From: Kribbella aluminosa
GTDB lineage: Bacteria > Actinomycetota > Actinomycetes > Propionibacteriales > Kribbellaceae
NCBI RefSeq assembly: GCF_017876295.1
Contig: NZ_JAGINT010000001.1
Location: forward strand, 1-64,000
Direction of reading: 5' to 3'
DNA length: 64,000 nt
Under the pieces are notes generated by a model that was given only the letters and a program-made list of their open reading frames with translations, did no database searches and had not been told where the DNA came from. Every line of letters begins with the position of its first letter. Positions within the stretch are counted from its first letter, which is position 1. The position numbers and the translations under genes were made by a program. Below are positions 9,543 to 17,865 of this stretch, in pieces.

Positions 9543-9562
9543 ATTACACTGATTCGTGTAAT
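9543..9562. promoter_or_regulatory. ArsR/SmtB-type operator
   Basis: ATTACAC-tgattc-GTGTAAT is a perfect 7+7 inverted repeat with a 6-base centre, ending 9 bases before the ATG of the downstream ArsR gene. The position and form suit autorepression by that ArsR protein. Confidence 0.65.
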
Positions 9563-9571
9563 AGTGGTGTC

Positions 9572-9919
9572 ATGAGTGATCAAGTGGCGGCGGCCGTGCG
9601 GCGGCCGGTGTTGGCTGAGCGTGCGTTGATCGACCCGGTGGATGCGTCGCGGTTGGAGGGTCTGTTCAAGGTGTTGGCCAATGACACTCGTCTGCGCTTG
9701 CTGCATGCGCTGGTCCGCGATGGGGAGTTGTCGGTGAGTCAGCTGGCCGAGGCTGTGGAGTTGAAGCCGCAAGCGGTGTCCAACCAGCTGCAGCGTCTGG
9801 TCGACAAGGGAATTTTGGCGTCGCGCCGCGACGGTAACCGGATCTGGTACCGCATCGATGACCGGTGCGTGGTGGGCCTGATCGATCTCGCTTGGTGCCT
9901 CACCGACTCGACCGCTTGA
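9572..9919 (+). CDS. ArsR/SmtB family repressor
   Basis: This 115-residue protein has the ArsR winged helix: LEGLFKVLANDTRLRLLHAL, then LSVSQLAEAVELKPQAVSNQL as recognition helix, then GNRIWYRI as the wing. It lacks the alpha-3 CxC of arsenic sensors. Its cysteines are in DDRCVVG and LAWCLTD near the C-terminus, close to the alpha-5 site of CmtR/KmtR-type sensors. It is first in an operon with a rhodanese, a second ArsR and a permease, with a perfect operator just upstream. The effector could be a soft metal or persulfide. Confidence 0.85.
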   Translation: MSDQVAAAVRRPVLAERALIDPVDASRLEGLFKVLANDTRLRLLHALVRDGELSVSQLAEAVELKPQAVSNQLQRLVDKGILASRRDGNRIWYRIDDRCVVGLIDLAWCLTDSTA

Positions 9920-9981
9920 CCCCGCGCGGCACCCGGGGTCACCGCATTTCAACCACACCAGCGACATCGAAGGGTTCCGTC

Positions 9982-10338
9982 ATGCCTGTTTCAGAAATTC
10001 ACCAAGCCGAGGTCGCCGAACTGATCGCTGCCGGCGACGCCGTCCTGGTCGAGGCGCTACCTGAAGATGTCTACGCGCAGGGTCATCTGCCGGGAGCGGT
10101 GAACATCCGGCCCCGGCGTGTTGTCGAGCTGGCCAAGACACTGCTGCCCGACCTGGACCGACGCGTCGTTGTCTACTGCGGCAGCGCCGACTGCGACGCG
10201 TCGCTGCGGGTCGCCCAGCGGCTGGCGGAGCTCGGTTACCGCGACGTGCACCGCTACACCGGCGGAAAACAGGACTGGATCGACGCCGGCCTGCCGATCG
10301 AGAAGCCCGCCCGGCGATCGCTCGACCAATGCTGCTGA
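9982..10338 (+). CDS. Single-domain rhodanese (sulfurtransferase)
   Basis: This 118-residue rhodanese has AQGHLPGAVNI, the active-site loop VVYCGSADCDAS with Cys near residue 71, and GYRDVHRYTGGKQDWIDAGLP as C-terminal signature. It ends in a CC pair (LDQCC), a possible metal or second sulfur site. It would move sulfane sulfur between thiols in the cytoplasm. Its end overlaps the start of the second ArsR gene by 10 bases, so it is inside the operon. Confidence 0.88.
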   Translation: MPVSEIHQAEVAELIAAGDAVLVEALPEDVYAQGHLPGAVNIRPRRVVELAKTLLPDLDRRVVVYCGSADCDASLRVAQRLAELGYRDVHRYTGGKQDWIDAGLPIEKPARRSLDQCC

Positions 10339-10685
10339 CTACTTCCGCACCCGGGCGGCCTCTCATCGCTGAGCCGATGGGCGAGATCGAGGCGGCCGGG
10401 GCGGCGGCCTCGTTCAGGGCACTTGGCGACCCGGTACGGCTGCGGCTGCTGTCGGTGATCGCCTCGTGTGAGACCGACCCGCTGTGCGTGTGCGAGCTGG
10501 CCAGCGGGTTCACCGTCACCGGCCCCACCATCAGTCACCACCTGAAGGTCCTTCGCCAAGGCGGACTGATCCACAGCGACCGTCACGGCAACCGGATCAA
10601 CTACCGTGCCGATCTGATCGCGCTGAACCGCCTCGGCGCCCTCCTCACGACCTGCGACGAACAGCACGAGGGTGAGGCATCGTGA
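10329..10685 (+). CDS. ArsR family repressor (arsenic-type)
   Basis: This 118-residue winged-helix protein reads FRALGDPVRLRLLSVI, then DPLCVCELA, then TGPTISHHLKVLRQGGLI and GNRINYRA. The CVC pair in the alpha-3 region is the ELCVCDL-like thiol site of As(III)/Sb(III) sensors. It overlaps the upstream rhodanese and the downstream permease, so the three are one translation unit. It probably controls the permease. Confidence 0.88.
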   Translation: MLLTTSAPGRPLIAEPMGEIEAAGAAASFRALGDPVRLRLLSVIASCETDPLCVCELASGFTVTGPTISHHLKVLRQGGLIHSDRHGNRINYRADLIALNRLGALLTTCDEQHEGEAS

Positions 10686-11707
10686 TCGAGTCCGCGCTGG
10701 ACCTACTGGGCCGTGTCATCGGCGACGTGTGGACAACCTTCACCAACGTGTGGCCGTTCCTGGCCGCGAGCATCATCGTTGCCTCGGTCCTGGTCGTGTA
10801 TGTCGGCACCGACCGGCTGGCGACCTGGCTGCGCAAAAGCACCCCAATCGCCGTTGTCGGCGCGGTGGCGCTGGCGACACTGACACCGTTTTGTTCGTGC
10901 GGAACCACCGCAGTCGTGCTCGGCGCGATGGCCTCCCACGTTCCATGGGCACCGGTGGTCGCGTTCATGGTGTCCTCGCCGCTGACCAGCCCCGAAGAAC
11001 TCGTTCTGTCGACCGGCCTGTTCGGGGCGCCGTTCGCGCTGACGTTCTTCGTCGCCGCCATCGCTCTCGGCCTCGTCGCCGGCGTCGTCACCTTCCTCAT
11101 CGAGCGCACCGGCTGGCTTGCCGGCCAGGCCCGGATGAGCAGCGGGCAGAGCGACACAGCCTGCAACAGCAGGTGCGAAGCCCCGTCGCAGGAAGCCGGC
11201 CCGGAGCCGTCATGCTGTGCAGTCGAGGCACCAGCGGGTGAGGCTGGACCGGTGCAGACGCTGGCGACTCCAGTCCGGCGTGCCCCGGCACTTGCCCGGT
11301 ACAAGATCGACGTGCTGGTACGGGAAATTCTCATCACGGGCCGGCGTCTCGCCTTGTTCTTCTTCGGTTTCGCGACCTTGGGCTACCTCCTGATCGAAGC
11401 CATCCCAACCCGGTGGCTCACCGACTACCTGGGCGGAGACTCCGTCCTGGCCGTTCCGCTGGCTGCGCTGATCGGCATCCCGGTCTACCTGAACACCGAC
11501 GGATCCCTCCCGCTGGTGGCGACCCTGATGGACGGCGGCATGGGCGCCGGCCCAGCGCTGGCGTTCCTGATCACCGGTGCCGGCACCAGCATCGGCGCGA
11601 TCAGCGGCATGCTCCTCATCGCCCGCCGCCGCGTCGTCGCCCTGGTCGTCGGACTCCTCTACCTCGGCGCCGTCACGCTGGGCTGGCTGGCGCCCCTGTG
11701 GCTCTGA
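10682..11707 (+). CDS. Permease of the YraQ/ArsP (DUF318) family
   Basis: This 341-residue membrane protein from a GTG start overlaps the upstream stop. Two four-to-five segment halves are joined by a loop of about 65 residues. TPFCSCGTT near residue 76 is the family signature, and a second GIPVYLNTDGSLPL occurs near 265. ArsP members export organoarsenicals and others have unknown cargo. The joining loop is unusually Cys-rich (TACNSRCEA, PSCCAVEA), which could bind soft metal. It sits directly after an arsenic-type ArsR gene, which supports metalloid efflux. Confidence 0.82.
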   Translation: MIESALDLLGRVIGDVWTTFTNVWPFLAASIIVASVLVVYVGTDRLATWLRKSTPIAVVGAVALATLTPFCSCGTTAVVLGAMASHVPWAPVVAFMVSSPLTSPEELVLSTGLFGAPFALTFFVAAIALGLVAGVVTFLIERTGWLAGQARMSSGQSDTACNSRCEAPSQEAGPEPSCCAVEAPAGEAGPVQTLATPVRRAPALARYKIDVLVREILITGRRLALFFFGFATLGYLLIEAIPTRWLTDYLGGDSVLAVPLAALIGIPVYLNTDGSLPLVATLMDGGMGAGPALAFLITGAGTSIGAISGMLLIARRRVVALVVGLLYLGAVTLGWLAPLWL

Positions 11708-11734
11708 ACCAGCCGCCCGCGTTAACGAAGCCGG

Positions 11735-12584
11735 TCAACCGGCGTTGGTACGACGGTAGCGGAGCACCGCGGCCGGAACGGTGACCACCAGCAGCACGGC
11801 GATCCAGGCCAGCGCCCGCCACACATGCTCAGCCGTCGGGCCACCAAGCACCAGGGCGCGCAACGCGTCGACCGTGACGGTGATCGGGTTGACGTCGGCG
11901 AAGGCCTGCAGCCAGCCCGGCATCGTGGCGACCGGGACGAACGTGGAACTGGTGAACACCAACACGATGACCGGCATCAGCCCAGCCAGCCCCGCCGTCT
12001 CCGCGTCGTGAACCAGCAAACCCACCAGCGCGTTGATCCACGAGAAGGCGACACCGATCAGCAGCGCCAGGCCGATCGCGCCCGCCGCGGGCCGCGGCTC
12101 CGGCGTGGAAGCGGAACCCGATCGCGTATCCCACACCGGTCATCAGCAGCAGCACGAACAGGTTGCGCACTGCGTCGGCCACCGTCCGCCCGGCCAGCAC
12201 CGCCGACCGGGTCATCGGCAGCGCACGGAACCGGTCGATCATTCCGGTGGCCAGATCGTCCGCGATCGCGACCCCGGTCTGGGAGGCACCGAACGCGATT
12301 GCTAGCACGAAGATCCCCGGCAGCAGGAAGTCGACGTAGTTCTCGACACCGGGCGGGTGGATCGCGCCGCCGAACACGTAGGTGAACAGCAACACGAACA
12401 GCACCGGCTGCACGGTGGCGAACGCGATCAACGTCGGCACCCGCATCAGCCGCCGCAGGTTCCGGCCCGTGATCACCGACACGTCGCCCAGAAACCACCG
12501 CAGCCCCCGTGCTCTCGCGGCGTCTGTGGCAGTTGCGGGATCAACTGATTGCGGGACAGGCGTCGCCGCGTCGGTCGTCATCAC
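11735..12584 (-). pseudogene. ABC-2 type permease (DrrB-like), frameshifted
   Basis: The first part, from an ATG at 12584, reads ITGRNLRRLMRVPTLIAFA, LFTYVFGG and MIDRFRALPMTRSAVLAGR, the DrrB pattern. At about 12100 the frame goes wrong after GYAIGFRFHAGA. The expected AIGLALLIGVAFSWINALVGLL lies in another frame and continues with PVATMPGWLQ to a stop at 11735. One indel within a GC-rich run explains this, and repair would give about 280 residues and six membrane segments. The start overlaps the stop of the ATPase gene (ATGATG context), so both once formed one exporter. Without repair the exporter lacks its channel. Confidence 0.78.
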
Positions 12585-13564
12585 AGGCTCCGGGTCTCGG
12601 CAAGATCCGTGGCTGGTCCAGCTGTGGCTGACTGGCCGGTCAAGGCCAGGAAGACATCATCGAGTGACGGCCGGCGCAACGCCACGTCGGTTACCCGCAA
12701 CTCGGCCGCCGCCAGCCGGGCCACCGCGTCGCCGAGCACACCTGGGCCGTCGGCAACCGGAAGCACCACCGTGCCTTCGCCGCAGTCGACGGCCGGTGGG
12801 CCGGAACCGAGGTCCGCGACGGTCGCCGCCAAGGCGGCCGGCTCGACGCCCGGTGCCGCCCGCAGCTCGAGCCGGTCGCCACCCACCTGCGCTTTCAGTT
12901 CGTTCGAAGTTCCGGTGGCGATCACCCGGCCGGTGTCAATGACCGCGATGGTGTCAGCGAGGTGGTCGGCCTCCTCCATGTACTGGGTGGTGAGCAGGAC
13001 CGTCGTGCCCTGTGCGGTCAGTGCGGCGATCGTGTGCCACAACCCGATCCGGCCACGCGGATCCAGGCCGGTTGTCGGCTCGTCCAGGAACAACACCGAC
13101 GGCCTGGCCACCAGGCTGGCCGCGACATCCAGCCGCCGGCGCATCCCGCCGGAATAGCTACGAAGGACCCGATCCGCCGCCGCGCCAAGGTCGAACGTGT
13201 CGAGCAGTTCGTCGGCCCGTCTGCGGGCACTGGCGCGGGTAAGGCCTGACAGCCGGCCGATCATCTGCAGGTTCTCCCGGCCGGTCAGATACGGATCGAC
13301 CGCCGCGTACTGACCCGCCAACCCGATCCGCCGCCGCACCGCAGCGGCCTGCCTGACCACGTCCAATCCCGCGACCCGCGCGCGACCGGCATCGGGGCGC
13401 AGCAGCGTCGCGAGAACCCGGACTGCGGTGGTCTTTCCTGCCCCGTTCGGTCCGAGCAGCCCCAGGATCGACCCGGTCGGCACCTGCAGATCGACACCCG
13501 AAAGCGCCTCGACGGCCCCGAACTGTTTCACCAAGCCTTCGGCCACGATCGCCAGCTCGCCCAT
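12581..13564 (-). CDS. Daunorubicin-resistance type ABC ATPase (DrrA-like)
   Basis: This protein of about 327 residues has Walker A GPNGAGKTT, signature SYSGGMRRRLDVAASL, and Walker B SVLFLDEPTTGLDPRGR. The C-terminal extension ends RRPSLDDVFLALTG, typical of DrrA. The start at 13564 (MGELAIVAEG) is preferred to 13576, but both are possible. It powers the adjacent permease. A PadR regulator is divergent, so drug or lipid efflux under PadR control is likely. The partner permease is frameshifted. Confidence 0.88.
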   Translation of the reverse strand: MGELAIVAEGLVKQFGAVEALSGVDLQVPTGSILGLLGPNGAGKTTAVRVLATLLRPDAGRARVAGLDVVRQAAAVRRRIGLAGQYAAVDPYLTGRENLQMIGRLSGLTRASARRRADELLDTFDLGAAADRVLRSYSGGMRRRLDVAASLVARPSVLFLDEPTTGLDPRGRIGLWHTIAALTAQGTTVLLTTQYMEEADHLADTIAVIDTGRVIATGTSNELKAQVGGDRLELRAAPGVEPAALAATVADLGSGPPAVDCGEGTVVLPVADGPGVLGDAVARLAAAELRVTDVALRRPSLDDVFLALTGQSATAGPATDLAETRSL

Positions 13565-13576
13565 CACGCCCACCAC

Positions 13577-13623
13577 CCATAGCTAGGATTACTACCTATC
13601 CGCTTGTTGTAGGATAACTACTC
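13577..13623. promoter_or_regulatory. Divergent promoter with PadR-type operator candidate
   Basis: This is a short AT-rich gap between the ABC operon (minus) and padR (plus). It contains GGATTACTAC and GTAGGATAACTAC, related elements that make partial dyads (GGAT...ATCC and CTATCC...GGATA). A PadR dimer could control both directions from here. Confidence 0.45.
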
Positions 13624-13968
13624 ATGAGGGCGGATGCGCAAGCCTTGAAAGGTCACCTCGATGTCCTCCTGCTCGCCACCTTGAGCGACGGGCCTCAGCA
13701 CGGCTACGCGATCAAGGAGGCGCTGCGAGACGGCAGCGGCGGCCGGTTCGACCTGCCCACCGGCACCGTCTACCCGGCACTGCACCGGCTCGAACGAGCC
13801 GGGCTGATCGCCGGATCCTGGTCCGTGGTCGACGGGCGTCGACGGCGCAGCTACCAGCTGACCGACGACGGCCATAAGAAGCTGGCGGGCGACCGCGCCA
13901 ACTGGCGCGAGTTCGCCACCGCGGTCACGACACTGCTGGAGCCAGGCCCATGGCCGACCGCGACCTGA
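13624..13968 (+). CDS. PadR family repressor
   Basis: This 114-residue protein has the PadR winged helix: LLLATLSDGPQHGYAIKEAL, GTVYPALHRLERAGLI, then RRRSYQLTDDGHKKL, with a short C-terminal helix. PadR proteins of this size usually repress adjacent drug exporters and respond to hydrophobic ligands. It is divergent from the DrrAB-like operon and overlaps the next gene by 19 bases. Confidence 0.9.
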   Translation: MRADAQALKGHLDVLLLATLSDGPQHGYAIKEALRDGSGGRFDLPTGTVYPALHRLERAGLIAGSWSVVDGRRRRSYQLTDDGHKKLAGDRANWREFATAVTTLLEPGPWPTAT

Positions 13969-14516
13969 TCCACAACTACCTGAACGAACTCGCTCAACGC
14001 CTCCCGGCCGGGACCGTCGAGGAACTCGCCGACGGCCTCGAAGAGACCTTCCAACACCACCTGCGAAGCGGCCTGTCCCCAGCCGACGCCGCGCACGCGG
14101 CTATCGCCGAGTTCGGCCCGCCAGCACAGGTCACAACCGCGTTCGCCCTCCAATCCCCAGGCCGACGCACCGCGATCGCCCTCCTAGCCACCGCCCCTGT
14201 GTTCGCGGCTCTGTGGGGAACGACGCTGATCACTACACAGGCCTGGCACTGGCCGGTTCCTCCTGCTGCGGCAGCCGTGTTCGGCACGACTCTGCTCATC
14301 GTCGCTGTCACGCTCCTGTCCGTTGCCAGAAGCAAAGACCCAAGGACAGCCCGGCTCGCCGGCCCTGCCAGCGTCGCCTTGATCCTGCTCGACCTCGGCA
14401 TGCTCGCGATCGCAACCGCTACCCCAGCCGTCACATGGCCCATGGCCCTCGCCATCGCAGCCAGCCTGGCCCGGACCGCGCTGGCCGCGCGCAATCTCCC
14501 ACGCGTTTTCGCATAG
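13950..14516 (+). CDS. HAAS-domain (DUF1700-like) membrane protein
   Basis: This 188-residue protein has an N-terminal helical domain (residues about 1-70; YLNELAQRLP, EELADGLEETFQHHL, AHAAIAEFGPPAQV) that matches the HAAS domain found with PadR regulators. Four hydrophobic segments follow. It overlaps padR, the standard pairing in which the membrane protein tunes PadR or envelope functions. The exact role is unknown. Confidence 0.75.
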   Translation: MADRDLIHNYLNELAQRLPAGTVEELADGLEETFQHHLRSGLSPADAAHAAIAEFGPPAQVTTAFALQSPGRRTAIALLATAPVFAALWGTTLITTQAWHWPVPPAAAAVFGTTLLIVAVTLLSVARSKDPRTARLAGPASVALILLDLGMLAIATATPAVTWPMALAIAASLARTALAARNLPRVFA

Positions 14517-14580
14517 CCGCCTGCCCACCGCATCAGGTGTGCCGCCGTGGGCAGGTTGGCTAGTTCAGTGAAGTCGGCCT

Positions 14581-14772
14581 CAGCTGTACGGGACGCAATT
14601 CATTGATCGCGGTGAGGGTCTCGAAGTGCAGCCGATCGAGGATCATGAAGGTCTTGCAGCACGGCGGGCGGCAATGGAGATGGAGCCGTTCGAGGAGAAC
14701 GAGGCAAGGATGCACGCGATGTGGAAGCACGAGGGCGAGGCAGGTCCGGCTGAGCCGCCTGCGGGTGGCTGA
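14581..14772 (+). pseudogene. DUF6624-like C-terminal remnant
   Basis: From 14581 the frame reads QLYGTQFIDRGEGLEV, QPIEDHEGLAARRAAM and FEENEARMHAMW, like the C-terminus of DUF6624-type proteins (YGTQ...PIEDPEG...RRAA). No start or N-terminal part is found upstream. It is a 64-codon leftover directly before a truncated NUDIX frame. Confidence 0.45.
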
Positions 14773-14775
14773 ATC

Positions 14776-14928
14776 ATGCATTCGGACCGATTTCGGACCA
14801 TCGTCGATGTTCATTTGCTTCTGATCCGTGACGGCCAGATCCTTCTCGCTCAGCGGAAGAACACGGGATACGCCGATGGGCTTTGGCACATGCCGTCCGT
14901 TCATTTGGCAAGTCGGTTGTCGGAATAG
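14776..14928 (+). pseudogene. Truncated NUDIX hydrolase
   Basis: The 50-residue frame MHSDRFRTIVDVHLLLIRDG is followed by ILLAQRKNTGYADGLWHMPS, where a NUDIX box should begin. The frame then gives VHLASRLSE and stops. It is very similar to the first 45 residues of the intact NUDIX gene at 15070 (RSIVDVYVLMRR, ERANTGYADHQLCPPSGHLE), so this is a broken duplicate or homolog. The 140 bases that follow hold no clear gene. Confidence 0.6.
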
Positions 14929-15069
14929 GATTTGTCGGTTTCGTTGGTCATGTGTCCACTCTGGCGCAAGCCGGGTGGGCGGCACCCGAGCGCTGCTACA
15001 TGTATGTCGTCGTGCACGTGATCGCCCGCTGACCCAAAGGTCGTCAACCAGCCAGCCAGGGAGAACTTC

Positions 15070-15588
15070 GTGAACCAGCGGTACCGCAGCATCGTCGACG
15101 TCTACGTGCTTATGCGCCGCCCCGACGGGCAGGTCCTGCTGCTGGAGCGCGCCAACACCGGCTATGCCGACCACCAGCTCTGTCCGCCCAGCGGTCACCT
15201 TGAAGAATTTGAGTCGGTCGTCGACGGCGCTATCCGGGAGGCCAACGAGGAAGTCGGCGTCATCATCGACCCGAGCGATCTCCAGTTCGTCCACGTTGTC
15301 CACCATCGCGCGCCGGGCTGCGAAGGTCGGGTCGGTTTGTTCTTCCTGACCGAGAAGTGGGCAGGTCAGCCCTGGAATCGGGAGCCGCATATGTGTGCCG
15401 GTCTGTTCTGGATCGACCCAACGCAACCGCCCTCGACAACCGTGGCCTATACCGCTGCCGCCCTTCAGCAAATCACTCTTGGGCGGCCCTTCTCCCTCGA
15501 CGGCTGGACACCAGCCCATCTGGACAATGTGTCGTATGGCGCTCACAGACATGCCGTGACTGGCCACGACAGTCATGACCCGCGATAA
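15070..15588 (+). CDS. NUDIX hydrolase
   Basis: This 172-residue protein has a full NUDIX box, GHLEEFESVVDGAIREANEEVGV (given here only to show the GX5EX7REXXEEXG pattern in two parts: GHLEEFE and REANEEVGV). It should hydrolyse a nucleoside diphosphate linked to another group, and substrate is unknown. Start GTG at 15070, preceded by GGGAGAA. A truncated relative lies just upstream. Confidence 0.82.
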   Translation: MNQRYRSIVDVYVLMRRPDGQVLLLERANTGYADHQLCPPSGHLEEFESVVDGAIREANEEVGVIIDPSDLQFVHVVHHRAPGCEGRVGLFFLTEKWAGQPWNREPHMCAGLFWIDPTQPPSTTVAYTAAALQQITLGRPFSLDGWTPAHLDNVSYGAHRHAVTGHDSHDPR

Positions 15589-15607
15589 CCCAAGAGGAAG
15601 ACCAGCG

Positions 15608-15709
15608 TTCGGCCACCGCTGACCGGCCGGCAGGGCCGGTGCCCTGCGTCCGTTGCTGGACCCGGACGCGGTCGGGCTCGACGACGACGAGGACGGCGCG
15701 GAGGGCTGA
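15608..15709 (+). mobile_element. tnpA: 3' end remnant of a Tn3-family transposase (copy A)
   Basis: The frame ends ALRPLLDPDAVGLDDDEDG followed by AEG and stop, matching the end of the longer Tn3 remnant at 23122 (TLRPLRDPDAAELDDEDGAE). The next about 65 bases (CAGGGCGCCGATCAG...GGGCCGCC) also match the bases after that gene. So about 150 bp are shared in direct orientation at both sites, which bracket the segment 15.6-23.2 kb. Confidence 0.75.
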
Positions 15710-15901
15710 CGGCACTCGACGGCGAGCAGGGCGCCGATCAGTTTTGCGGGCCGCCTCTTTGGTCAGCAGGACTCACGATGACCACCACTGAAACGGGCGC
15801 GCGGCCGACCAGTCCGTGCCCACGAGACACACAGCTGAGGCTGGCCTGTCGACGACCCGGCCGCTTTGTCTGGATCGGTCACATCAGGCTCTCGAGCGTG
15901 T

Positions 15902-16396
15902 TCACCCGATCCATGGCTGGTCGGATTGCAGGGCGTGGTCGATGCGTTGCTGGAGGGCGGGGTGGATCGGGTAGTCGCCGAGCTCATCGAGGGGTACCCA
16001 GCGGACTTGCTGTGCTTCGTCGGGTGCCGGGGTGATCTGGCCGCCGGTGACGGCGGCGTGCAGGCAGATGTTGATCGGCTGGCGGACTTCGTCGATCTTG
16101 TTGCCGTGGTAGTAGACGATCACGTGCCGCGGGTCGGAGAAGACACCGACGAGGCCGGTGATCTCGACGTCGAGTCCTGTTTCTTCGCGGCATTCACGCA
16201 CGGCTGCCTGCGCGACGGTCTCGCCTTTTTTGACGCCGCCGGTCGGGATGGTCCACAGATTGTTGTCGACTCGCTGCAGGAGCAGTAGCCGTCCGGCGTC
16301 GCGTACGACGACGCTGGCCGATGCCTTGCGGCTCGTGGGTTTCGGGGCGTCGGGGTCGTCCCAGTGGTCGACGCGGCGGGTGCGGCCCGGGGTCAC
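15902..16396 (-). CDS. NUDIX hydrolase (ADP-ribose/8-oxo-dGTP type)
   Basis: This 164-residue protein has its NUDIX box at GGVKKGETVAQAAVRE followed by CREETGLDV. Upstream strands SASVVVRDAGRLLLLQRV and a C-terminal VRWVPLDELGDYPIHPA are typical. It overlaps the upstream XRE gene by 4 bases (ATGA), so both form one minus-strand operon. NUDIX plus XRE pairs are common beside actinobacterial peptide clusters such as the tgm genes that follow. The link is inferred. Confidence 0.88.
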   Translation of the reverse strand: MTPGRTRRVDHWDDPDAPKPTSRKASASVVVRDAGRLLLLQRVDNNLWTIPTGGVKKGETVAQAAVRECREETGLDVEITGLVGVFSDPRHVIVYYHGNKIDEVRQPINICLHAAVTGGQITPAPDEAQQVRWVPLDELGDYPIHPALQQRIDHALQSDQPWIG

Positions 16397-17133
16397 GGCT
16401 GTGGCACCTGCCGGAACTCGCGAGCCGACCCCCAGACGCGTTCGAAGCTTTCCAGGTAGGTGTTGACGTAGGCGCCGTCGATCCGCCGCAGGTGCGTGGT
16501 CGGGGTGAAGGCCGCGAGGATGCCGTAGACGTGGTGGTTGATGATCAGGTCGTCGTCGAAGCGGTAGATGCTGTTGTAGAGCGGGGTGTCGTGGAGTCGG
16601 ATCTCTACCGATCCGGGGAGCTGCTCGGTGTAGTGCCCGAGCACGGAAATGACCCGGCCGGCGACGCCGCCGTTGATCTTGTACTCGAGGTCTCTGGCCG
16701 CGAGCTGGCTGCCTTGTGGGTCACCCAGCAGTAGACGCACCCTGACCCCGGCCTCGGCTTTGGCAGCGAGGGTCGGCAGCCAGTCGCTGTGTTCTTCGGC
16801 CAGGAACAGGCCGGCGAACGCCAGTACGTCGACGTTGCGCTGCGATGCGCGCAGAAGCTCGGTCCACAGATGCCTCGGCACGTCGTTGCGGCGGGGGTAG
16901 GTCGCGACCAGTTCGGCCCCGGCCAGTGATGCTCCGTTGACCGCTTCGGGCCACAGATAGCCCTCGTCCTCACCGAGGACCGCCGCGACCCGGTAGCGAG
17001 TACGTGGGTAGGGGATCGAGTCGCCGGCGATCCAGCGTTCGACGCTCTTGGTCGATACCTCGGCCGCGGCCGCGAGGCTGCTCAGGTCGTGACCGCTGCG
17101 ATGCATGGCCCGGCGGAACCGTTCGTTCACCAT
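16393..17133 (-). CDS. XRE-family regulator with DUF5919-like C-terminal domain
   Basis: This 246-residue protein has an N-terminal helix-turn-helix (VNERFRRAMHRSGHDLSSLA, then STKSVERWIAGDS). The C-terminal region has NVDVLAFAGLFLAEE, VRVRLLLGDP and IINHHVYGI, resembling a degenerate phospholipase-D-like fold seen in DUF5919 proteins. The start at 17133 (MVNERF) is preferred because the domain starts there. The gene precedes and overlaps a NUDIX gene. Target DNA is unknown. Confidence 0.78.
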   Translation of the reverse strand: MVNERFRRAMHRSGHDLSSLAAAAEVSTKSVERWIAGDSIPYPRTRYRVAAVLGEDEGYLWPEAVNGASLAGAELVATYPRRNDVPRHLWTELLRASQRNVDVLAFAGLFLAEEHSDWLPTLAAKAEAGVRVRLLLGDPQGSQLAARDLEYKINGGVAGRVISVLGHYTEQLPGSVEIRLHDTPLYNSIYRFDDDLIINHHVYGILAAFTPTTHLRRIDGAYVNTYLESFERVWGSAREFRQVPQP

Positions 17134-17304
17134 CACCCCAGTGTGGCCATCTCCAGACAACTTGTCGACGCGACGAAGACCAGAGATGTCGATAGATGTC
17201 GCGCCGTGGTGATGCGCTGTCCGTAGCTACTCAGGGACGCTGGGTGTTACCAGCAGTAGGACGCTGTTCTTCTTCGGGCAGGAAATCGTCAACGGGGAGT
17301 TGGC

Positions 17305-17391
17305 ATGATGAACGTGGGATTCGAGGTGCTGTACGGCATCGCCGGTGCACTTTGGCTGTACCTCGGCGCGACCCAGAAGGCCGACCGGTGA
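17305..17391 (+). CDS. 28-residue hydrophobic small protein
   Basis: The tiny frame MMNVGFEVLYGIAGALWLYL followed by GATQKADR would make one membrane segment. AACGGGGAGTTGGC precedes the ATG as a ribosome site. Its stop overlaps the GTG of the next small gene (GTGA), and this tight spacing is the main evidence that it is real. Function is unknown. Confidence 0.5.
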   Translation: MMNVGFEVLYGIAGALWLYLGATQKADR

Positions 17392-17537
17392 ACGCTACCG
17401 CCACGGTGGAATCGGCCGAATTGTGCCGCGTCCAGGTGAAACTGGGCAGCCACGAGGCTGCTGCGCGGCGACGGTACGCCGAGTGGTTCAAGACGCTCAA
17501 CGACCGTTTCCGGCGCTGGACAGACGAGGACCGCTGA
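17388..17537 (+). CDS. 49-residue small protein
   Basis: The frame from GTG reads MNATATVESAELCRVQVKLG, then SHEAAARRRYAEWFKTLNDR and FRRWTDEDR. It is charged and helical, coupled to the 28-residue frame before it and one base from the next gene. No family is recognised. The three genes 17305-17865 look like one small operon divergent from the XRE-NUDIX pair. Confidence 0.5.
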   Translation: MNATATVESAELCRVQVKLGSHEAAARRRYAEWFKTLNDRFRRWTDEDR

Positions 17538-17538
17538 C

Positions 17539-17865
17539 GTGACCGGCAGCCAGCTCGCAGCGGTGGGGTATCTGCGGCAGTACCGGTCCATGACCCGCTA
17601 CCAGCTGTCCGCGGCGCAGGAACAGCTCGCGGCATACGCCGGACAGGAAGGGTTCCTGCTGCGCAAGGTGTTCGTGGAGCAATTGGACTCCGACCCGGCC
17701 GCCTTCGACGCGCTGATCAAGTCGGTGAAGCGGCGCAAGATCACCGTCGTGATCGTGCCGACTACAGCCCACCTGAGTGCCGTCGGCGACGGTGAGACGA
17801 AGTTGCAGCGCCTGCAGCGCGAGACCGGTGCTCGGGCCCTGGCCGCGACCGGACCGCCTCCCTGA
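17539..17865 (+). CDS. Resolvase-like protein lacking the catalytic serine
   Basis: This 108-residue protein has the fold pattern of a serine-recombinase N-terminal domain: VGYLRQYRSMT, then QLAAYAGQEGFLLRKVFVEQ, FDALIKSVKRRKITVVIVPT and LQRLQRETGARAL. The position where resolvases have the nucleophilic Ser (YxRVS) holds Tyr, and no DNA-binding domain follows. Similar stand-alone domains occur in Streptomyces as presumed regulators. Catalysis is unlikely. Confidence 0.6.
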   Translation: MTGSQLAAVGYLRQYRSMTRYQLSAAQEQLAAYAGQEGFLLRKVFVEQLDSDPAAFDALIKSVKRRKITVVIVPTTAHLSAVGDGETKLQRLQRETGARALAATGPPP

